Of a stretch of 64,000 nt of DNA, positions 59,006 to 64,000 are shown one piece after another. Both the position numbers and the translations under genes were made by a program. Source of the stretch: G963667425 sp963667425 [NCBI: bacterium] (GTDB taxonomy: Bacteria > UBP6 > UBA1177); the NCBI GenBank assembly GCA_963667425.1, contig OY763407.1:806001-870000 (forward strand), written 5' to 3'. Each line of letters starts with the position of its first letter. The first letter of the stretch is position 1. Under the pieces are notes generated by a model. The model searched no databases, had not been told where the DNA came from, and was given only the letters and a program-made list of their open reading frames with translations.

Positions 59006-59587
59006 ATGAAAATAGAAATTCCCTCAAATATTAAAGGTATAATATTCGATATGGATGGGACTCTTGTTGATTCGCTTCCAGTTCATTTTGCTGCATGGGA
59101 TGTGGTTATGGAAAAACACAACACTACTTACCCAAGAGAGCTTTTTGATGAATTTTCCGGACTTCCGGTTACAAAAATTGTTCCAATAGTTAATGAAAGA
59201 CTTGGACTTAATCTTAATACAGAAGAAGTAGTCAGTGAGAAAGAAGTTTTTCTTCTCAATAATATTGATATGATAAAACCTATCAAACCAGTTATGGATG
59301 TTGTACTTGAATATCACAAAAAACTTCCCATGTCCATAGGGACAGGTTCTGTAAAACATATCACTTTGGCTGTTTTAAAAAAACTGAATCTTGAAAAATA
59401 TTTCAATGCAGTCGTTACAGCAGATGATGTAAATAACCACAAACCTGAACCTGATACCTTTCTTAAATGTGCCGAACTTATGAAAGTTAACCCAAAAGAA
59501 TGCGTTGTTCTTGAAGATGGTGAAAAAGGTATTGAAGCAGCAATAAAAGGCGGAATTCCTGTAATAGACGTTAGAAAATATATTTAA
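59006..59587 (+). CDS. HAD-family phosphatase/phosphoglucomutase-like
   Basis: A 193-residue HAD-superfamily protein: motif I 'FDMDGTLVDS', motif II 'SIGTGSVKHI', motif III region 'NHKPEPDTFLKCA' and motif IV 'VLEDGEKGIEAAI'. It resembles beta-phosphoglucomutase-like phosphatases. The ATG is four bases after the lipoprotein stop, and its stop overlaps the next start by one base. Confidence 0.85.
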   Translation: MKIEIPSNIKGIIFDMDGTLVDSLPVHFAAWDVVMEKHNTTYPRELFDEFSGLPVTKIVPIVNERLGLNLNTEEVVSEKEVFLLNNIDMIKPIKPVMDVVLEYHKKLPMSIGTGSVKHITLAVLKKLNLEKYFNAVVTADDVNNHKPEPDTFLKCAELMKVNPKECVVLEDGEKGIEAAIKGGIPVIDVRKYI

Positions 59588-61380
59588 TGGAATTACTTTC
59601 TCCAGCGGGTTCACTTGATGCAGCTTTCGCAGCGTTTAAAGCCGGTGCCGATGCCGTCTATCTTGGTCTTAAAAACTTTTCTGCAAGAAAAAAAGCATAT
59701 AATTTTTCAAATGAAGAGCTTGTAACTTTATTAAAATATTCAAAAAAGAATTCAAAAAAAGTTTATCTTACTATGAACACAATAATAGAAGATGATGAAT
59801 TTGAAGAAGCTGTAAATACTGCCCTAACCTTTCACAATATAGGAATTGATGGAATTATTCTTCAGGACATAGGTTTTGCTTCTGTTTTAATGAAAATTGA
59901 GCCTGAAATAATATTGCATGCATCTACGCAAATGGCAATTTACAATTTGGAAGGTGTTTTAGAAGCTGAAAAAATAGGAATCAAAAGAGTTGTTCTTGCC
60001 AGAGAACTCTCTTTTGAAGAAATTAAAAGAATTAAGGAAAACAGCAATATAGAACTGGAAGTATTTATTCATGGAGCTCTCTGTTATTCATTCTCAGGGT
60101 TATGCCTTGCCAGCGGTATTTTAACTGGAAGAAGTGGAAATAGAGGAGAATGTGCTCAGATATGTAGAAATCATTATAAGACAGAAGATAAAAAAGGATT
60201 CTTCTTTTCCTGCAAAGATCTTTCACTTGAAAAAGAGATATTAAAATTAAAAGAAATTGGAATAAAATCCCTCAAAATTGAAGGAAGAATGAAAAAAGCC
60301 CAGTATGTATTTCATACCACGAAAATGTATAGAAATATTATTGATGGAAAAGAATATGACAATGAAAAGATATCATCACAAATAAATTTTTCCCGTGGAA
60401 ACACAAAGTTTTTCTTCAGTAATGAGGATGAAAAAATAACAGAAAATTTTTATCCCGCACATAAAGGGGTATTCGCAGGAAAAGCTGTTAATGTACGAGA
60501 AGATTCCTTTGAAATAAGAATGCCGGAAATAAAGATTGAAAATGAAGATACACTCCTCTTTTTCAGAAAAAATGACGCGCTTCTTCCTCTTAGAATAAAA
60601 ATCAAATCTGTTATAGAAAACAAAGACACTATCATTATAAAAAGTGATAAACTTCCAGAAGAAAATGCAGATATTTTTCTTATTGATAAAAATATTAGAA
60701 ACAATTTTTTTAAAGATACCGAACATGAACATGAATCGGACATATCTTTTTTTAAAATTTATAAACATAAAATTGCCCCTGTTTCAGGCTTATGTATGTA
60801 TGAAATATTTAAAGATAGAGAAAATTTAAATCCCTCGCCATCTTCTCTTATACCGTTTACCAATTTAAATAAGATAAAACCAAACGATCTTGTTCAAATA
60901 GATAAATTCAAAATTATAACCCTAAATCCTATTCTATTTAATTTTAATATTTTTATAGAAGCAATAAAAAACCTATTAACTCAAAATAAAAGCGTTTCGC
61001 TTCTTATTGGAGTTTCAAACATATCTCATTTAAAAATTACAAAAGAGCTTGCTAATTTTGAAAACTGTTATTTTTTTATTGATTTCTCACTTTATATTGG
61101 AAACTCAAAAACATATGAATTTTTTAGAGAAAAATTGGGAGATAAACTGATTTTTTCTTACGGCTGGATAGAAAGTAAAAAGAAACTGCTTGAAAATTAT
61201 GCCAGTATAATTTATCCTGACAATAATTTTTCTCCTCCATTTTTTATATCCAGAATAAATTTTTTTAAAGAAATATATGGCGAGAATAACAGTTCAACAA
61301 CTATAGCAATAAGTAACAAATATGATGATTTTATTCTTGAAAAAGATTCCAGCCTGACCTATCTCTTCAAAAAATTATGA
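59587..61380 (+). CDS. U32-family peptidase-like protein
   Basis: A 597-residue protein of the U32 family. The N-terminal 'ELLSPAGSLDAAFAAFKAGA' and 'GADAVYLGLKNFSARKKA' and the central 'FIHGALCYSFSGLCLASGIL' with further Cys ('NRGECAQICRN') are family hallmarks. Members include YegQ and RlhA (23S rRNA hydroxylation); the precise role is open. The C-terminal 300 residues are less conserved. Confidence 0.85.
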   Translation: MELLSPAGSLDAAFAAFKAGADAVYLGLKNFSARKKAYNFSNEELVTLLKYSKKNSKKVYLTMNTIIEDDEFEEAVNTALTFHNIGIDGIILQDIGFASVLMKIEPEIILHASTQMAIYNLEGVLEAEKIGIKRVVLARELSFEEIKRIKENSNIELEVFIHGALCYSFSGLCLASGILTGRSGNRGECAQICRNHYKTEDKKGFFFSCKDLSLEKEILKLKEIGIKSLKIEGRMKKAQYVFHTTKMYRNIIDGKEYDNEKISSQINFSRGNTKFFFSNEDEKITENFYPAHKGVFAGKAVNVREDSFEIRMPEIKIENEDTLLFFRKNDALLPLRIKIKSVIENKDTIIIKSDKLPEENADIFLIDKNIRNNFFKDTEHEHESDISFFKIYKHKIAPVSGLCMYEIFKDRENLNPSPSSLIPFTNLNKIKPNDLVQIDKFKIITLNPILFNFNIFIEAIKNLLTQNKSVSLLIGVSNISHLKITKELANFENCYFFIDFSLYIGNSKTYEFFREKLGDKLIFSYGWIESKKKLLENYASIIYPDNNFSPPFFISRINFFKEIYGENNSSTTIAISNKYDDFILEKDSSLTYLFKKL

Positions 61381-61392
61381 TTTCCTTTTATC

Positions 61393-61420
61393 TTGAAATG
61401 GATTCATCATTGGTTATAAT
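61393..61420 (+). promoter_or_regulatory. Promoter before the MATE gene
   Basis: TTGAAA (61393-61398), 16 bases, TATAAT (61415-61420). The MATE start is a TTG at 61448, with GGAG at 61434-61437. Confidence 0.6.
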
Positions 61421-61447
61421 GCCATGTAATTCTGGAGACGGATCGGT

Positions 61448-62824
61448 TTGAATAAACAAAAAGAGAAAGATTTTCTTAAAAATGAGCCATTAACCAAACT
61501 TCTTTTTTCTCAATCTGCACCTGCTATTGTAGGAATGTTTGTTATGGCACTATATAATGTCGTTGATACTTTTTTTGTCGGGCAGATTGTTGGAGTAAAA
61601 GCAATAGCTGCACTTTCTATCTCTTTTCCTGTCAGCATTTTTGTTATGGCTTTTGCACAATTATCCGGTATTGGCGGAGCATCAGTGATTTCAAGAAATC
61701 TTGGAGCAGGAAATGTAAAAAAAGCTAAAACTGCTGCGGCTAATGCACTTCTTTTTGTTTTTTTAAGCTCACTTATTATTGCCATCACAGGTGTTGTGTT
61801 CTGTAGAGAAATAATGAGTAGTTTGGGAGCAGATTCAAATATTATAGGATATGCTCTTGATTATATGTATATTACTTTCCCTGGTTCAGTAACTTTTATG
61901 CTTACCGTTTGTATAAACAATTTAATAAGAGCGGAAGGGCACGCAAAAACAGCAATGTTTACTATGACTTTATCAGCAGTTTTAAATATTGTTCTTGATG
62001 CTTTTTTCATGATAATTCTTGACATGGGAGTTAAAGGTGCCGCTGCTGCAACAGTTATTGCACAGTTTGCAGTTATTTGTTATGCGATTTATCACTTCAA
62101 ATTTTCAGGCAAAAGTATTATCTCTCCATCTTTTTCAGATTTCAGATTAAACAAAGAAATACTTCTTGAAATATGGGGTGTCGGATTTTCGTCTTTTATG
62201 AGACAGGCGGCAGGCTCTTTAATAGCATTTATTATAAACAAATCAATTGTAACTTATGGTTCAAATATTGAACTTGCAGCTTTTGGAATAATAAACCGAA
62301 TACAGAGTTTTGCTTTCATGCCGACATTCGGAATTGTTCAGGGAATGTCTCCTGTTGCCGGATATAATTATGGTGCCAAAAGGTTTGACAGAGTAAAAAA
62401 ATCCTATTTTATATCAGTAGGTGCATCAACAGCTCTTTTTATCTGTATATTTATATTTTTCATATTTAATGCCCCTTTCTTTATAAAAATTTTCAATTCA
62501 GATCCAGATCTCATCAAATCAGGAAGCAGTGCTTTAATAACGATGTCTTTAATGTTTCCTTTTCTTGGATTTCAAATAGTTGGCGGCGGTCTATTTCAGG
62601 CTCTTGGAAAAATAAAACCTGCACTCATAACAACAATAAGCAGACAGATACTGTTTTTTATTCCTCTTGTTTTGACACTACCCTATTTTATAGGACTTAA
62701 AGGAATATGGATTTCTTTTCCACTTGCAGACATTTCATCAATTATATTGACAACTTTTTATATTATTAAGGAAATGAAAGTTCTCACTAGATTTCAAAAT
62801 CAACAGCAACAGATTCTTTTGTAA
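61448..62824 (+). CDS. MATE-family efflux transporter
   Basis: A 458-residue protein with twelve hydrophobic segments in two related halves. 'PAIVGMFVMALYNVVDTFFV' and 'GASVISRNLGAGNVKKAKTA' are MATE signatures of the N-lobe; 'GIVQGMSPVAGYNYGAKRFD' is the matching C-lobe motif. It exports drugs or metabolites by sodium or proton antiport. TTG start; the 3' end overlaps the convergent Dabb gene by 38 bases. Confidence 0.9.
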   Translation: MNKQKEKDFLKNEPLTKLLFSQSAPAIVGMFVMALYNVVDTFFVGQIVGVKAIAALSISFPVSIFVMAFAQLSGIGGASVISRNLGAGNVKKAKTAAANALLFVFLSSLIIAITGVVFCREIMSSLGADSNIIGYALDYMYITFPGSVTFMLTVCINNLIRAEGHAKTAMFTMTLSAVLNIVLDAFFMIILDMGVKGAAAATVIAQFAVICYAIYHFKFSGKSIISPSFSDFRLNKEILLEIWGVGFSSFMRQAAGSLIAFIINKSIVTYGSNIELAAFGIINRIQSFAFMPTFGIVQGMSPVAGYNYGAKRFDRVKKSYFISVGASTALFICIFIFFIFNAPFFIKIFNSDPDLIKSGSSALITMSLMFPFLGFQIVGGGLFQALGKIKPALITTISRQILFFIPLVLTLPYFIGLKGIWISFPLADISSIILTTFYIIKEMKVLTRFQNQQQQILL

Positions 62825-63089
62825 CAGATTTTATAAATTCTACAACTTTTAAATGCTCAGGATGAACCGCATATGTATCAAGGTCTTCTTTTGTTTTAAA
62901 CTGAGCAAACAGAGCGACATCAAAAGAACGTCCTGAACGTACAAAATCAGTACCGGCTTCAACATAGACAAGCTCTTTTATTTTATCTTCAAGATCCAGA
63001 AGTTCTTTAACCATTTTTTCAGCATTCTCTGCCCCTGATTTACCAAGAGCTTCTTCTTTCATTTTCCACATAACTACATGTTTTATCAT
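62787..63089 (-). CDS. Dabb (stress-responsive A/B barrel) protein
   Basis: A 100-residue ferredoxin-like alpha/beta barrel protein: 'MIKHVVMWKMKEEALGKSGA', 'RSFDVALFAQFKTKEDLDTY' and 'HPEHLKVVEFIKSVTKE' are the Dabb pattern. Members dimerise; functions vary from monooxygenase-like to unknown. GGAG precedes the ATG. Convergent overlap with the MATE gene. Confidence 0.85.
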   Translation of the reverse strand: MIKHVVMWKMKEEALGKSGAENAEKMVKELLDLEDKIKELVYVEAGTDFVRSGRSFDVALFAQFKTKEDLDTYAVHPEHLKVVEFIKSVTKESVAVDFEI

Positions 63090-63222
63090 AATGTTTCTCC
63101 TTTTAAGCTATAAAAGCAACAATATTTTATACTCAATAAATTTAAAGTACAGCTTTTCATTGACATGAATAAATTAAAACGGTAAAAATAATCGTTTTAT
63201 TAATTTCATGCAAGGAAAAGCA

Positions 63223-64000
63223 ATGAAAAACTTACTAGCTTTTACAGTTTTTTTGATTTTTCTTTTTTCTGGCTGCGCTACTGTAGATGAAAATAAAAGC
63301 GCCGCTATGGAGAAAAAAACAGAGGTGAAAGAGGTGCAGAAAGAAGACTTTGGTAAAATTGGCAATGAATTTCTTTCATGGTGCAGAAATGAGCAGAAAG
63401 CATCTGAAAATCTTGCTGCTCAAATTAAAAATGCTAAAAACAAAACAGCTTCTGAAATCCTGGCACTTTTAAATCAGATAGAAATAAAACAGACAGATGC
63501 ACTCTGTAAATCAGGTATTTATGAGCTTAATCATCCTGATGAAGGAATGAGAAACGCATCAATGGTCTGTGAACAGGAATTTATAAAACAAACTACAGAA
63601 TTTTCTCTTGACACGGATCTTTATAAAGCTATTTCTTTATTAAAAATGGATGATGCTTCATTAAGTGAAGAAGATAAATATTATCTTAACGATGTTATAA
63701 GCGACTTTAAAAGAAACGGTGTAGATAAAGATGAAAAAACAAGAGACGAACTTAAGAAGCTAAGCGTAGTTCTTTCGGAATTTGAGCAGGAATATTATAA
63801 AAACATAGGTGCCGACAGAAAACGTATTATTGTTGAAACAGAGCTTGAACTTAAAGGTCTTCCTGATGAGTTCATAAATTCTCATAAGACTGCTGAGGGT
63901 AACTATCAGTTTACAACGGACTGGCCGGATTATTTTCCGATAATGCAGTTTGCACAAAACCCAAAACTTCGTGAAGAAATGTGGAAAGCCAAATTAAATA
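63223..64000 (+). CDS. M3-family metallopeptidase lipoprotein, 3' end outside the window
   Basis: ATG at 63223 with AAGGA six bases upstream; an ATG at 63208 overlaps that site. The N-terminus is a lipoprotein signal with lipobox 'LFSGC'. The following 240 residues match the helical N-terminal domain of thimet oligopeptidase/oligopeptidase A ('FTTDWPDYFPIMQFAQNPKL'). The HEXXH zinc motif would lie beyond the window end. A possible promoter (TTGACA 63160-63165) lies upstream. Confidence 0.75.
   Translation, partial: MKNLLAFTVFLIFLFSGCATVDENKSAAMEKKTEVKEVQKEDFGKIGNEFLSWCRNEQKASENLAAQIKNAKNKTASEILALLNQIEIKQTDALCKSGIYELNHPDEGMRNASMVCEQEFIKQTTEFSLDTDLYKAISLLKMDDASLSEEDKYYLNDVISDFKRNGVDKDEKTRDELKKLSVVLSEFEQEYYKNIGADRKRIIVETELELKGLPDEFINSHKTAEGNYQFTTDWPDYFPIMQFAQNPKLREEMWKAKLN

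Overview
The window is AT-rich, gene-dense chromosomal DNA from a Gram-negative bacterium. Beta-barrel outer-membrane proteins, lipoproteins, a flagellar-type FlhB and radical-SAM enzymes point to a diderm, probably anaerobic host. A zinc-ribbon protein with a myxobacterial-style GYF-like domain (54147-55400), a Cys-rich lipoprotein and a Ca-binding-repeat/vWA lipoprotein suggest a low-GC member of the Myxococcota / former Deltaproteobacteria. That placement is an inference.

Left host flank (1-14603): a 5'-truncated TPR protein, outer-membrane barrels, an adenosine-deaminase-like / trans-sulfuration enzyme pair, an orphan flhB, an Omp85-type barrel, pta, a membrane diguanylate cyclase, and a tight operon of lysine 2,3-aminomutase, two ATP-grasp ligases and a GNAT acetyltransferase (10929-14603) that looks like an uncharacterised beta-lysine pathway.

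Centre (about 14.75-43.95 kb): a roughly 29-kb Mu-like transposable element. Its early region is Mu-type: a repressor/Cro-like switch with a palindromic operator, then MuA transposase, MuB ATPase, GemA, DUF3164 and Mor. From about 29.1 kb two late operons diverge. The leftward one holds a holin, spike gpV, M15 endolysin, overlapping spanins and three large fibre genes. The rightward one encodes a complete P2-type contractile tail: terminator, sheath, tube, E/E' chaperone with a -1 frameshift, tape measure with ten 132-bp repeats, U, D, X, spike-tip protein, W, J, I, two fibres, a collar/H-type protein and a terminal fibre-like protein. I find no terminase, portal, protease, scaffold or capsid gene. 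It therefore reads as a transposable tailocin (R-type particle) or a head-less Mu/P2 chimera, with five large fibres in related sets on opposite strands.

Right host flank (43936-64000): a YgiQ-type radical SAM protein whose 3' end abuts the element, a left-handed beta-helix protein, an M50 protease, XerD, an FHA-GGDEF cyclase, phosphatidylserine decarboxylase, a 1430-residue 2-hydroxyacyl-CoA-dehydratase-activase-type fusion, the envelope/lipoprotein genes noted above, a peroxiredoxin, a HAD phosphatase, a U32 peptidase, a MATE transporter, a Dabb-domain protein and the start of an M3 peptidase lipoprotein. No rRNA, tRNA, CRISPR array or IS element was seen.
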